A DNA stretch of 64,000 bases from an uncultured Clostridia bacterium (GCA_944337235.1 CALVLK010000002.1:62001-126000); one strand, 5' to 3'. Positions 25,276 to 33,234 are shown, counted from the first letter of the stretch. Notes: generated from the sequence alone by a model not told the origin. Made by a program: numbers and translations.

Positions 25276-25809
25276 ATGACGGTCGCAAGACAGAGAGAGG
25301 ATGAAAAGCGGGAAAAATTGTGCGCGCTCGTACGCGAGTACGGGGATGATCTCGTGCGCTTTTGTTTCTGCTATCTGCGCGACGCCGGGGCGGCAGAGGA
25401 TGCCGCGGCGGACGTATTTGCCACGCTCGTCTGCAGGCACGGCTGGGAGAAGATCGAAAACATGAAGAGCTATCTCTTCCGCATGGCGCGCAACCGCAGC
25501 ATCGACTATCTGCGCAGGCGGAGCCGCCGCGATCTTCCGCTCGACGACCTGGAAAACGTGCTCTCTGCCGACCCGCACGAAGACGCGGAGAGGAACCTGC
25601 AGGCGCAGGAGCTCTACCGCTGCCTGCAGCGGCTGCCCGGCGACCTGAAGGAGGTGCTCTTTCTCATCTACTACCGCTCTTTTTCCGTTGCCGAGGCATG
25701 CACGGTGCTGAAAAAGAGCAGGAAACAGGTGTACAACCTGCTCGCCCGCGCCAAGCGGGCGCTCAAAGAAATTTTAATTTCGGAGGGAATGAACCTTGAG
25801 AACGTATGA
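25276..25809 (+). CDS. ECF-type RNA polymerase sigma factor
   Basis: 177 residues. Region 2 (FCFCYLRDAGAAEDAAADVF, MARNRSIDYLRRRSRR) and region 4 (LPGDLKEVLFLIYYRSFSVA, then KKSRKQVYNLLARAKRAL) are clear. No anti-sigma protein follows; instead its last codons overlap the start of a membrane-anchored beta-propeller protein, which is likely its co-regulated partner or sensor. GAGAGGGGC precedes the ATG. Confidence 0.88.
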   Translation: MTVARQREDEKREKLCALVREYGDDLVRFCFCYLRDAGAAEDAAADVFATLVCRHGWEKIENMKSYLFRMARNRSIDYLRRRSRRDLPLDDLENVLSADPHEDAERNLQAQELYRCLQRLPGDLKEVLFLIYYRSFSVAEACTVLKKSRKQVYNLLARAKRALKEILISEGMNLENV

Positions 25810-27748
25810 AGAGCGCATCGGCGCCATCGACCGTGCGGTCGCAAAGAAAAAAAAGGCCCGCCTGCGCCGCGGCATCGCCATCACGGCGAGCGTTGCGGTG
25901 ATCGCAGCGGCATGCAACCTGTGGCTGTTCGTCCCCTACTCGACGGGGGGCATCGACCTCTCGGACTACCGCGACAGCCCGTACTACGCCGTCATCGAAC
26001 AGCTGAGCACGCTCAACTACGGCAGCGCGCAGAAGACCAACAACTTTCAGCAGCTTTCCGAATATTTCTCCCGGGATGATCTCGATATCAATTTTGATCC
26101 TCCCGAGGATTTTGCGCCATCTGCGCCCGACAGCGGCGAGAGCGGCGGCAGCTATACGGAAGTGACCAACAATCAGACGGAGGGCGTGATCGAGGGCGAC
26201 CTGTTCAAGCGCACTGAAGACACCCTGTTTTACCTCGGCTGGAGCGAGGGGGCATATACCGTCTGGTGGGACGAAAGCGAGAACGGAAAAGACATCATAT
26301 CCACCGAAAAGGAGAGCGAATGCGTCCTGCGCGCCTACTCCGTCGCGGGGGAGGAGTCCGCACGCCTCGGGGAGTACACCATCCGCCCCGAAGAGGGCAT
26401 GACCTTCCGCGGCTACAACGGCGATCGGGAGATGTTCCTGAGCGAGGACGGCAGCCGCGTCACCGTCCTTGTGCCCAGCTACGACCTGGAGAGCCGCACG
26501 CTGTACACCATGCTTGCCATGTACGACGTCTCCGATCCCGCAAACATGACCGAAACGGCGCGCATCTATCTTTCGGGCAACTACCTCACCGCGCGCACAA
26601 AGAAGGATACGCTGCTCGTCATCAACAACTTTTCGGCATACCGCCCGGACTTTGACCGGCCGGAGAGCTACCTGCCTGCGGCGGGCACGCGGGGAGATAT
26701 GCAATACGTCGCCGCAGACGACATCATCCTGCCCGAACATGCAAACCAAAGCCGCTATACCGTGCTCTACCTCCTGGAAAAAGATACGCTTGCCTTTTTG
26801 GACAGCGCGGCATTCCTCTCCTATTCGAACGAGGCGTACGTCTCTGCCGACAACATCTTCCTCACCCACGAGGACACGCGCAGACACGAGGCGGATCCCG
26901 ACGACATCTATCGGCTGAAATATACCTACGCGGTCACGGAGATCGCCTGCGTACAATATTCCGACGACGAACTTGCCCTGCGCGGGAACCTCGAGGTCAA
27001 CGGGATCGTCAACGATCGCTTCAGCATGGACGAATACGAGGGCGTGCTGCGCGTATTCACGACCACGCGGCTGTACTCCCTCTCCTATTTGATCAATCAT
27101 CCGTACGACCCCTTTGAAACGTTTGGCGAGGCGCGCTGCAATCTGTACTGCTACGATCTGAAGAACTTCGAGGAGATCGCCTCCGTCGTCGACTTTGCGC
27201 CCGTCGGCGAAAGCGTGCGCTCCGCCCGCTTCGATGGCACGCACGCCTACGTCTGCACGGCGATCGCGCTCAATTCGCTTCTCGACCCCGTATTCGACTT
27301 CGATCTGAGCGACTACAACGACATCACCTGGCGGGATACGGGCACGATCAGCGGATTTTCCCTCTCCCTCATCCGCTTTACGGACGACACGCTGCTGGGC
27401 ATCGGCTACGGGGAGTGGCGCGAGCATCTCAAGATCGAGCTGTACCGCAGCGAGGGGGAGCGCGTGATCTCCGTCGCCGCCTACGAGAGCGAATTTACCG
27501 AATTTTCCGAGGAGTTCAAGGCTTATTTCATCGACGCCGAGAACGCCCTCATCGGGCTGGGCATCGTCAGGCAGACCGAGAGCGGAACGAGCGAGCAGGG
27601 CTTCCTGCTGCTGCGCTTCGACGGATATGATCTGACGGAATGTGCCTTCCTGCCCTGCGAGGACTCGTACGACGATCTCCGCGCCTTCGTAGATGCGGGA
27701 ACGCTCTACGTCGTAAGTTCAAGCGACTTTATCACCCTTCCTCTCTGA
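25796..27748 (+). CDS. Membrane-anchored beta-propeller protein (PF09826-like)
   Basis: 650 residues. A basic N-terminus (KKKKARLRR) and one helix (IAITASVAVIAAACNLWLFV, about residues 27-46) anchor a large extracellular domain of repeated beta strands (for example NYLTARTKKDTLLVINNFSA, FDGTHAYVCTAIALN, LLGIGYGEWREHLKIELYRS) typical of the secreted C-terminal beta-propeller family, found in Firmicutes often after an ECF sigma gene. TTG start at 25796 with GGAGGG nine bases upstream, overlapping the sigma gene by 14 bases, so the pair is translationally coupled. It may occupy the place of an anti-sigma factor with an extracytoplasmic sensor, but no anti-sigma domain is visible. Confidence 0.8.
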   Translation: MRTYEERIGAIDRAVAKKKKARLRRGIAITASVAVIAAACNLWLFVPYSTGGIDLSDYRDSPYYAVIEQLSTLNYGSAQKTNNFQQLSEYFSRDDLDINFDPPEDFAPSAPDSGESGGSYTEVTNNQTEGVIEGDLFKRTEDTLFYLGWSEGAYTVWWDESENGKDIISTEKESECVLRAYSVAGEESARLGEYTIRPEEGMTFRGYNGDREMFLSEDGSRVTVLVPSYDLESRTLYTMLAMYDVSDPANMTETARIYLSGNYLTARTKKDTLLVINNFSAYRPDFDRPESYLPAAGTRGDMQYVAADDIILPEHANQSRYTVLYLLEKDTLAFLDSAAFLSYSNEAYVSADNIFLTHEDTRRHEADPDDIYRLKYTYAVTEIACVQYSDDELALRGNLEVNGIVNDRFSMDEYEGVLRVFTTTRLYSLSYLINHPYDPFETFGEARCNLYCYDLKNFEEIASVVDFAPVGESVRSARFDGTHAYVCTAIALNSLLDPVFDFDLSDYNDITWRDTGTISGFSLSLIRFTDDTLLGIGYGEWREHLKIELYRSEGERVISVAAYESEFTEFSEEFKAYFIDAENALIGLGIVRQTESGTSEQGFLLLRFDGYDLTECAFLPCEDSYDDLRAFVDAGTLYVVSSSDFITLPL

Positions 27749-27762
27749 TCGTATTTGATCGT

Positions 27763-27810
27763 GAAACACCAACCCCGCCGTCTGCAGAAGCGGACGGCGG
27801 GGTTGTGTTA
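27763..27810. terminator. Bidirectional terminator
   Basis: AACACCAACCCCGCCGTC and GACGGCGGGGTTGTGTT form a long stem with a ten-base loop between convergent genes. Confidence 0.9.
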
Positions 27811-28404
27811 TGGTAAAATTTCGTTCAGATAGGCGGCAAGGTGCCGTGCGATCACGGAAATATCCGCCTTCGACGTGTCGATGCAGAGATGATACTGCGT
27901 GCGGTCGCCCCATTTTGCGCCGCCGAACATGCGCTCGTACGCCCGCCGCGCCCCGTCGATGCGCCTGATCTCGCGGCGCAGCAGGCGTTCATCCCCCTGC
28001 GCCTCTCGCGCCATACAGCGCGCGACGCGGCTATCGAGCTTTGCGTGCACAAAGATCTTGAAGGGATCCAGATCCGCAAGGATGATGTCTGCCGCCCTGC
28101 CCACGATGACGCAATCTCCGCTCTTTGCGATGCGCCTGAGCGTACGCTCCTTTTCCACAAGCACGTTCACCCTTTGGCGGAGCGCCGCAGGACTTGACAG
28201 CGTGATGCCGAAATGCAGCGGGATATTGCGCAGCGTGCCCTCTTCGATCGCCCGTGCGACATACTCCTCATGCAGCCCCGTCCGCGCGGCGATCTCCGCC
28301 TCGATCTCGCGATCGTAATAGGTAAAACCCAACTCGGCTGCAAGCAGCCGCCCCAGCTCCCTTCCGCCGCTGCCGAATTCGCGGCTGATCGTTACAAGCT
28401 TCAT
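27808..28404 (-). CDS. Cytidylate kinase-like protein
   Basis: 198 residues, P-loop kinase of the cytidylate-kinase-like family PF13189: TISREFGSGGRELGRLLA (modified P-loop), FTYYDREI, GDCVIVGRAADIIL, and an Arg-rich lid (RVARCMAREAQGDERLLRR). These proteins resemble CMP kinase but their substrate is not established. The ATG at 28404 overlaps the MATE stop codon by four bases and has AGGAGGAAACGCC upstream; the longer open frame upstream is antisense-like noise. Confidence 0.8.
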   Translation of the reverse strand: MKLVTISREFGSGGRELGRLLAAELGFTYYDREIEAEIAARTGLHEEYVARAIEEGTLRNIPLHFGITLSSPAALRQRVNVLVEKERTLRRIAKSGDCVIVGRAADIILADLDPFKIFVHAKLDSRVARCMAREAQGDERLLRREIRRIDGARRAYERMFGGAKWGDRTQYHLCIDTSKADISVIARHLAAYLNEILP

Positions 28405-29774
28405 GGCGTTTCCTCCTGTTGTGCAATATGATCGGGCTGACGCAGCTTCTTGCGCAAGCCGAACAAGATCCCGAACGAGAGCAGCGCGGCAAGCAGCGAC
28501 GTCCCCGCATAGTTGAGCCAGATGCCCGAAAGCCCCAAGGGATAGAGGATGGCGAGCCAGATCATGGGGAAGATGAGCGCCACGCTGACGGAGATGAGGG
28601 CGGCGGGCAGTGACTTTTCGATGGCGAGCATATAGCTCTGCGTGGCGAACGAGAACCAGCGGATGAGATAGGCAAAGCTGAACAGGCGCAGCGCCTGAGC
28701 CGCGGCGTCGAGCGAGACCGCAGCCGAATCCTGAATGAACAGCCCGGCAATGGGCGCGGGAATGAGCATGATGAGCGCAAACATGATGACGGAAAGTATG
28801 GCGCTGCCGATGAAGCAGCAGCGCTCGAAGGCGCGCACGCGGGAATAGCGCCCCGCGCCCCAATTATAGCCGACGGCGGGCTGCAGCGAGTCGCACATGC
28901 CGTACAGCAGGGGCTGGATAAATCCGTCGGCATACATCAGCACGCCGTAGACGGATACGGCGCTCTCCCCGCCCATCCGCACGAGCATGGCGTTCATGAC
29001 GATCGAAGTCACCCTGCTTGCGACGTTGTTCAGAAAGCTCGGGCTGCCGCAGGAGACGATCTGCCGCAGCAAAGAGAGGGAGAAGCGCGGGCGGCAGAAG
29101 CGCAGCGCCGCCCTGCCGCGGACAAAGGGGATGAGCGCCGCGAGCGCGCAGAGCATCATGCCCGTACAGGAGGCGAGCGCCGCCGCCCAGATGCCCCAGC
29201 GGAATACCGCCAGAAAGAGCAGCTCGATCCCCGCCGAAAGCGCAGACATGGCAATGTTCAAGATCATGCTGTAACGGACATATCCGCTGATGCGCAGGTA
29301 GTTGTCCATTGCGAATACGATGGTGGTCACGGGCGAACAGAGGGCATATACCCTCAGATAGTCCACGGCGAGCGCGGCAAATTCCCCCTCCGCGCCCATG
29401 GCGCCCATAATGAGGGGCGCGAACGCATAGAGCACGGCGCCCACAACGACGCCTGCCCCCACAATGAGAATGCAGCTGCAGGTAAAGATGGCGTTTGCTT
29501 CCTTTTGCTGCCCCTTGCCCAGACAGACGGAGATGGGCACAGCCGAACCGACCCCGATCATATCGGCGACGGCAAAATTGATGATGACGAAGGGCATGGC
29601 AAGATTGAGGGCGGCAAACGCCGTATCCCCCAAAAACTGCCCTACAAAGATGCCGTCGACGGTCTGATACAGTGTCGATGCGAGCATGCCGATCATGCCC
29701 GGCACGGCAAGCAGGAAAAATAGTCTGACCGGAGAGGTCTTGGTGAAATAGCTTTCCGAGTGCACAATACTCAC
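28401..29774 (-). CDS. MATE-family efflux transporter
   Basis: 457 residues, 12 membrane helices in two related halves (VPGMIGMLASTLYQTVDGIF and the matching VSCGSPSFLNNVASRVTSIV), the NorM/MepA layout; exports drugs or cations using Na+ or H+. Start uncertain: GTG at 29774 has no ribosome site, whereas GTG at 29765 (three codons later) has AGGTGAG about four bases ahead and may be the real one. Behind a structured leader with an attenuator. Confidence 0.88.
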   Translation of the reverse strand: MSIVHSESYFTKTSPVRLFFLLAVPGMIGMLASTLYQTVDGIFVGQFLGDTAFAALNLAMPFVIINFAVADMIGVGSAVPISVCLGKGQQKEANAIFTCSCILIVGAGVVVGAVLYAFAPLIMGAMGAEGEFAALAVDYLRVYALCSPVTTIVFAMDNYLRISGYVRYSMILNIAMSALSAGIELLFLAVFRWGIWAAALASCTGMMLCALAALIPFVRGRAALRFCRPRFSLSLLRQIVSCGSPSFLNNVASRVTSIVMNAMLVRMGGESAVSVYGVLMYADGFIQPLLYGMCDSLQPAVGYNWGAGRYSRVRAFERCCFIGSAILSVIMFALIMLIPAPIAGLFIQDSAAVSLDAAAQALRLFSFAYLIRWFSFATQSYMLAIEKSLPAALISVSVALIFPMIWLAILYPLGLSGIWLNYAGTSLLAALLSFGILFGLRKKLRQPDHIAQQEETP

Positions 29775-29804
29775 CTGAAATAAAAATTACAACAAACTTC
29801 AGAA

Positions 29805-29945
29805 TAAAAAAGGGCGCCAGGTTATCATGACAATAACCGGGCGCACCCGTCCTCTTATCTGACCATTGGGCATGACGCCCCGCGTATTGCGATACGCGGT
29901 CCTCCGAGATTCTTCCGTTTCCGCGGCCCTGTAAGTGCCGCAACA
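29805..29945 (-). ncRNA. Structured leader with attenuator upstream of MATE gene
   Basis: The transcript starts near 29945 and runs 170 bases before the gene. It contains a strong stem CCGCGTAT-CGCA-ATACGCGG, then GGGGCGTCATGCCC, and a terminator GCGCCCGGTTAT / ATAACCTGGCGC (about 29815-29849) followed by TTTTTTATTC. GGGGCG can also pair with the CGCCC of the terminator, giving an alternative fold. MATE genes of Clostridia are controlled by guanidine-IV (mepA motif) RNAs; this may be one, but I could not match it with certainty. Confidence 0.55.
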
Positions 29946-29951
29946 GAGGGC

Positions 29952-29980
29952 ATTATAGCGGATAACGCCCTGCCTGTCAA
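29952..29980 (-). promoter_or_regulatory. Promoter of the MATE leader
   Basis: Minus strand TTGACA (29975-29980), 17 bases, TATAAT (29952-29957). Confidence 0.85.
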
Positions 29981-30016
29981 GCATGCGGAATAAAAATTTT
30001 TTCCATTTCACTATGT

Positions 30017-30397
30017 TTAATTTTTCTGCCCGTCCTGCGGCATCTGCGCCTGCGCGCGGTATGACTCCGCCGCACGGGTGATCGCCCTGATCCATCCCCC
30101 CATGGGAAACACATTGAAGCGGTAAGGCCTTCCGTCTGCGACGACAAGGATGCTGCGCGTGAGCACGGGGACGCCCGTCTTTGTCACCTCGTTGATCTCG
30201 TTGAGCGGGATCTCCACGACAAGCTGATGCCCCGTCCTTCTCACGTCGGCGGCGAAATAAAAGCGCCTGTCTGTCAGCCATGCGTCGCCCATGGCGGCGT
30301 GGCCGTAGCCGCCCGTCACGCAATAGTCCATCATCCCCTTTTTGATGAGGGTCTCCCCCTTTTTCAGATGAAAATACTTCTGTCTGTTCTTCCCCAT
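30017..30397 (-). CDS. Small PH/GRAM-like domain protein
   Basis: 126 residues without membrane segments. YVTGGYGHAAMGDAWLTDRR-like strands (CVTGGYGHAAMGDAWLTDRR, FYFAADVRR, VVEIPLNEINEVTKT, RSILVVADGRPYRFNVF) give the seven-strand pattern of bacterial GRAM/PH domains, which bind lipids or proteins in eukaryotes; bacterial role unknown. The ATG at 30397 has GGAGGGAAC directly upstream. Divergent from the tRNA array promoter. Confidence 0.65.
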   Translation of the reverse strand: MGKNRQKYFHLKKGETLIKKGMMDYCVTGGYGHAAMGDAWLTDRRFYFAADVRRTGHQLVVEIPLNEINEVTKTGVPVLTRSILVVADGRPYRFNVFPMGGWIRAITRAAESYRAQAQMPQDGQKN

Positions 30398-30466
30398 GTT
30401 CCCTCCGTAACGCCAAGAAAATGCGTGATTCCCCTTCCGCTTTTTTATTTTTTCCTTCGTTTGCGC

Positions 30467-30495
30467 TTGACAAACGATACGGAATGGGATATAAT
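30467..30495 (+). promoter_or_regulatory. Promoter of the tRNA-Gly array
   Basis: TTGACA (30467-30472), 17 bases, TATAAT (30490-30495). The expected start near 30502 is only eight or nine bases before the first tRNA-like copy, the usual layout of a single tRNA gene. Confidence 0.85.
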
Positions 30496-30510
30496 GACAG
30501 CACAACATAT

Positions 30511-30636
30511 GCAGGAATCGCCTAGCGGTATGGCGTCAGCTTTTCCACCTGATTCGGCGGGGCGATGCGCAGCCGCCGAGCACGCGCAAGCGGCGCAGGC
30601 ACTCCCGTTTCCCAACGGGAGGCGAACACAACATAT
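30511..30636 (+). repeat. Tandem tRNA-Gly-like unit 1 (incomplete)
   Basis: 126 bases. The first 50 or so reproduce the tRNA acceptor 5' strand (GCAGGAA), D arm and an anticodon arm, but the anticodon loop reads TTTTCCA (UUC at positions 34-36) with a C-C mismatch at the base of the loop. The T arm is opened after GGCGGG: instead of the TTCG of the T loop comes a GC-rich insert, then ACTCCCGTTTCC, then CAACGGGAGGCGAACACAACATAT; the 3' acceptor strand TTCCTGC and CCA are absent. New stems are possible: GGCGG/CCGCC and CTCCCGTT/AACGGGAG. Confidence 0.8.
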
Positions 30637-30763
30637 GCAGGAATCGCCTAGCGGTATGGCGTCAGCTTCCCAAGCTGATTCTGGCGGGGCGATGCGCAGC
30701 CGCCGAGCACGCGCAAGCGGCGCAGGCACTCCCGTTTCCCAACGGGAGGCGAACACAACATAT
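30637..30763 (+). repeat. Tandem tRNA-Gly-like unit 2 (incomplete)
   Basis: 127 bases. Identical to the intact tRNA through the CCC anticodon arm and GATTCTGGCGGG, then the same insert as unit 1. Lacks the 3' acceptor strand and CCA. Apart from the anticodon arm and one base, unit 1 and unit 2 appear identical, including the insert and the CACAACATAT that precedes each copy. Confidence 0.8.
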
Positions 30764-30838
30764 GCAGGAATCGCCTAGCGGTATGGCGTCAGCTTCCCAA
30801 GCTGATTCTGGCGGGTTCGACTCCCGTTTCCTGCTCCA
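30764..30838 (+). tRNA. tRNA-Gly (anticodon CCC)
   Basis: 75 bases with encoded CCA. Acceptor GCAGGAA pairs with TTCCTGC; D arm GCCTAGCGGTATGGC; anticodon arm TCAGC-TTCCCAA-GCTGA gives anticodon CCC with U33 and A37; T arm GCGGG-TTCGACT-CCCGT; discriminator T then CCA (30836-30838). It is the third member of a tandem array and the only one that can fold completely. Reads GGG codons. Confidence 0.93.
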
Positions 30839-30842
30839 GCGC

Positions 30843-30874
30843 GATCGTTCTCCGCACAGGAGGACGATTTTTTT
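30843..30874 (+). terminator. Terminator of the tRNA array
   Basis: ATCGTTCTCC-GCACA-GGAGGACGAT followed by TTTTTTT, five bases after the CCA. Confidence 0.9.
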
Positions 30875-30886
30875 GCGCCGCGAAAG

Positions 30887-31525
30887 TCAGATCTTTGCCT
30901 CTTTCGTAAGATCGCACAGGGGGGCAAACGCATCCCCTCGGGCGCAGCAGGCGGCGGCACAGGTGTCAAGCTCATATTCGTGCAAAAACCAGCCGTCTGC
31001 GCCGCACACGATGTGCTGGTCGAGATCGACCGTGACGGCAGAGAGGTACGCAATGCTGCCGCCCACCGCCTTGAGATAGCTCTCCTTGGCCGTCCAGACG
31101 CGGAAAAACCGACGCTGCGTGTCCTCTGCCTGCATCCAGGCGCGCTCTTCGGGCGAAAAATAGCGCTCTGCAAGATGAAACCGGATCGGGCGGATATATT
31201 CAATGTCGCAGCCCACCTCCTCCCCGCCGAGGGCGAGCAGGACGAACTGCTCTGTATGAGAGAGATTGAAGTGCAGCGCGGGCGCGTTCCGGAAAAAGGG
31301 CTTTCCGTTCTCGCCGAAGCCGTATTGCATATCCCGTTCGCGCAGCCCATACCGCTGCAGCGCAAGATCGAGCAGCGCCCCCGCAGCCAGGCTGAGCGTT
31401 CGGCCGCGCACAAACAGAGAGCGCTCCGCGCGCGCTCTGCGATAGGGGGAGAGGCGGGTAAGCCATACCCCCTCCCTTCCCTCGAGCGCCGCCGCATTCA
31501 GAAGAAACACCCGCGTCTCGTTCAT
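30887..31525 (-). CDS. 4'-phosphopantetheinyl transferase (Sfp type)
   Basis: 212 residues; transfers phosphopantetheine from CoA to a serine of carrier proteins. Sfp/AcpT superfamily marks: GENGKPFFRN, ALHFNLSHTEQFV, GCDIEYIRP (Mg-binding Asp and Glu) and FFRVWTAKESYLKAVGG. Its carrier protein target is not in the window. ATG overlaps the stop of the upstream protease gene by four bases (ATGA). Confidence 0.9.
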   Translation of the reverse strand: MNETRVFLLNAAALEGREGVWLTRLSPYRRARAERSLFVRGRTLSLAAGALLDLALQRYGLRERDMQYGFGENGKPFFRNAPALHFNLSHTEQFVLLALGGEEVGCDIEYIRPIRFHLAERYFSPEERAWMQAEDTQRRFFRVWTAKESYLKAVGGSIAYLSAVTVDLDQHIVCGADGWFLHEYELDTCAAACCARGDAFAPLCDLTKEAKI

Positions 31526-32865
31526 GCCGCACTCGTAAAATAGCTGTCGTCGTCAAAGAGCAGGGTGACGGTCTCGACCGTGCCGCCGCGGGAGAGGGTG
31601 ATCGTGAGCGTATCCCCCTTGCGCACGTTGAACAGGATCGCCCCGATCATGTGCATCCGTGTAATGACGATGGGTTCTGCATCGTTGAGCTGAACGGAAT
31701 AAAAGATATCCCACCGGGAGAGCTGCCCCTGTGCGATGCCGGACGAGACGTCCGAGACCCTGACCGTCTCCATGGTATAGACGCGCTCCGTCTCCTCATC
31801 GTATACCCCCTCGCGCGCGGCGATCTCCACCGTGACGCCAAGCGTTGCCACAACGGGCGTGCGGTGCCCGCCGCTCTGATAATTATCGAGAATGTTCTGC
31901 GCCAATGAAATGGCATAGTTCGAGGGGATCGCATAGCCGAAGCCGGTCACGCCGTCCTCCTCGGAGCGCGCCGACGTGATGCCGATGAGCCGCCCCTCCG
32001 CATTGAACAGCGCGCCGCCCGAATTGCCGTGATTGATCGCCGCGTCCGTGCGCATGACGAGGTGCGAAATGGTAGACGTCCCGTCCGATGCGAGGATATC
32101 GATATACTCCGCATCGACGGAGATCACACCCGCCGTCAGGGAGATCCCGCCCCCCTCCGCATTGCCCGCGGCATAGACCTGCTCGCCCACGGTGACGGCG
32201 TCGGAGTCGGCGGCACGCGCCGCCTGCGCCGTACTGTTGCGCAGGATATCGCTGTCCGTCACGGAGAGCACGGCGATATCGTACTGCATGCTGCCGCCCA
32301 CATACTGCGCGCGGATGGCGCCCGAATCCCCGGGGCGGGTGCCGTAGAGGTAGATGACGATCTCGTCGCTGATATGCGAAAGGCTCTCCGTGCCCACGCT
32401 GTCCGCCTCGTAGACGACGTGATGGTTTGTGATGATGTATGCATTGCCCGCCGCGCGGTCGAGCGAATAGATGACGCCGGACCCCTGCGAATAGGCGATC
32501 CGCGTCGTGGTGATGCCATACATGCCCGAAGCGGCGGGGATATTGAACCGGGCGCGCACGGACACGACGCTCATGAGCGCCGAAGCGAGGTTGACGCTGT
32601 CGTCTGCGCTCTGCCCCAGCTCCTGCAAAAACTGCACGAACGTCCCCTCATAGCCCTCCGCTTTCGCCTCGAGGTACCATTGCCGCTCCTGCGAATCCGC
32701 GCCCGTCACGGAGGCAAGCCACTCCGCCTGCGTACCCGCGTACCCGAGTTCGGTCGCGACGTCGAACACCGTCTCATCCGACGGCGCGGTGCAGCCTGCA
32801 AACACGGAGATCAATACTGCTATCATCAGAATAAGGGATACAATGCCCTTTATGCGCCCTTTCAA
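31522..32865 (-). CDS. HtrA-like trypsin-type serine protease lipoprotein
   Basis: 447 residues. Lipobox SVFAGC puts the lipidated Cys at residue 25, so the protein faces outside. Catalytic triad: His149 in ITNHHVV, Asp196 in QYDIAVLSV, Ser282 in NHGNSGGALF. The C-terminal 100 residues resemble a PDZ domain (SSGIAQGQLSRWDIFYSVQL). Likely envelope quality control. TTG start at 32865, supported by GGGAGGAACTC. An extra region of about 60 residues before the protease domain is rich in Trp/Glu/Gln. Confidence 0.9.
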   Translation of the reverse strand: MKGRIKGIVSLILMIAVLISVFAGCTAPSDETVFDVATELGYAGTQAEWLASVTGADSQERQWYLEAKAEGYEGTFVQFLQELGQSADDSVNLASALMSVVSVRARFNIPAASGMYGITTTRIAYSQGSGVIYSLDRAAGNAYIITNHHVVYEADSVGTESLSHISDEIVIYLYGTRPGDSGAIRAQYVGGSMQYDIAVLSVTDSDILRNSTAQAARAADSDAVTVGEQVYAAGNAEGGGISLTAGVISVDAEYIDILASDGTSTISHLVMRTDAAINHGNSGGALFNAEGRLIGITSARSEEDGVTGFGYAIPSNYAISLAQNILDNYQSGGHRTPVVATLGVTVEIAAREGVYDEETERVYTMETVRVSDVSSGIAQGQLSRWDIFYSVQLNDAEPIVITRMHMIGAILFNVRKGDTLTITLSRGGTVETVTLLFDDDSYFTSAA

Positions 32866-32989
32866 GAGTTCCTCCCTTTGGTGTGGGACAGCATGCTGCC
32901 TCTTTTTGAATATTATATCACCATATCCCCTCTTTTACAACCAAACGGGGAGCGAAAACACAAGGTTTTCGCTCCCTTTCACAATCGTT

Positions 32990-33115
32990 TCATAAATCGT
33001 CTGCGTCCTGAACAGGCTTATCGCCGTCTGAGGTCACGCCCGTATAGCTTCCGAGCGGATCCTCATGCGAGCGCATCCGTGCGCCGTCTTTCAGACGCCG
33101 TTTTTGTTTCAGCAC
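32990..33115 (-). CDS. Small protein ending in PVQDADDL
   Basis: 41 residues from a GTG at 33115 (or 28 from ATG at 33076): basic start (VLKQKRRLKDGARMRSHED) and a tail reading PLGSYTGVTSDGDKPVQDAD then DL. The GSYTG...PVQDADDL pattern recalls short uncharacterised proteins in Clostridia, from memory, so the frame is probably real. The GTG overlaps the end of the next upstream small ORF by seven bases. Function unknown. Confidence 0.5.
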   Translation of the reverse strand: MLKQKRRLKDGARMRSHEDPLGSYTGVTSDGDKPVQDADDL

Positions 33116-33234
33116 GATTCGCCCTGACCGGGGCACTCTTTGCCGGCCTTCTCGCCGCAATTCTTTTCCTTCTTGCCCTGGCTGTTCGGCTTGATCGCAT
33201 TCTTCATCGTGCCGTTCTTGTTGTTCTCTTTCAT
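33109..33234 (-). CDS. Small Lys/Asn/Cys protein coupled to rubrerythrin
   Basis: 41 residues: MKENNKNGTMKNAIKPNSQG then KKEKNCGEKAGKECPGQGES and a final C. Three cysteines (26, 34, 41). Its ATG overlaps the rubrerythrin stop as ATGA and AAGGAG lies five bases upstream within the rubrerythrin gene, so coupling is likely. No family recognised. The Cys spacing in a hydrophilic peptide could be metal- or redox-related, which would suit the neighbour, but this is speculation. Confidence 0.55.
   Translation of the reverse strand: MKENNKNGTMKNAIKPNSQGKKEKNCGEKAGKECPGQGESC

Noticed and set aside
27808..28863. Cytidylate-kinase-like frame extended to 351 residues
   Set aside because: The extra 153 codons overlap the MATE gene on the same strand in another frame; a ribosome site and ATGA overlap place the start at 28404.
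30445..30765. Long ORFs on both strands across the tRNA-Gly array with repeated peptides (QHMQESPSGMASA and reverse)
   Set aside because: They arise from translating the tandem tRNA-like repeats; there is no ribosome site, and the RNA structure explains the sequence.
30511..30838. CRISPR-like direct repeats
   Set aside because: Only three units of 126-127 bases, each almost wholly tRNA and insert; no spacers of distinct sequence and no cas genes.
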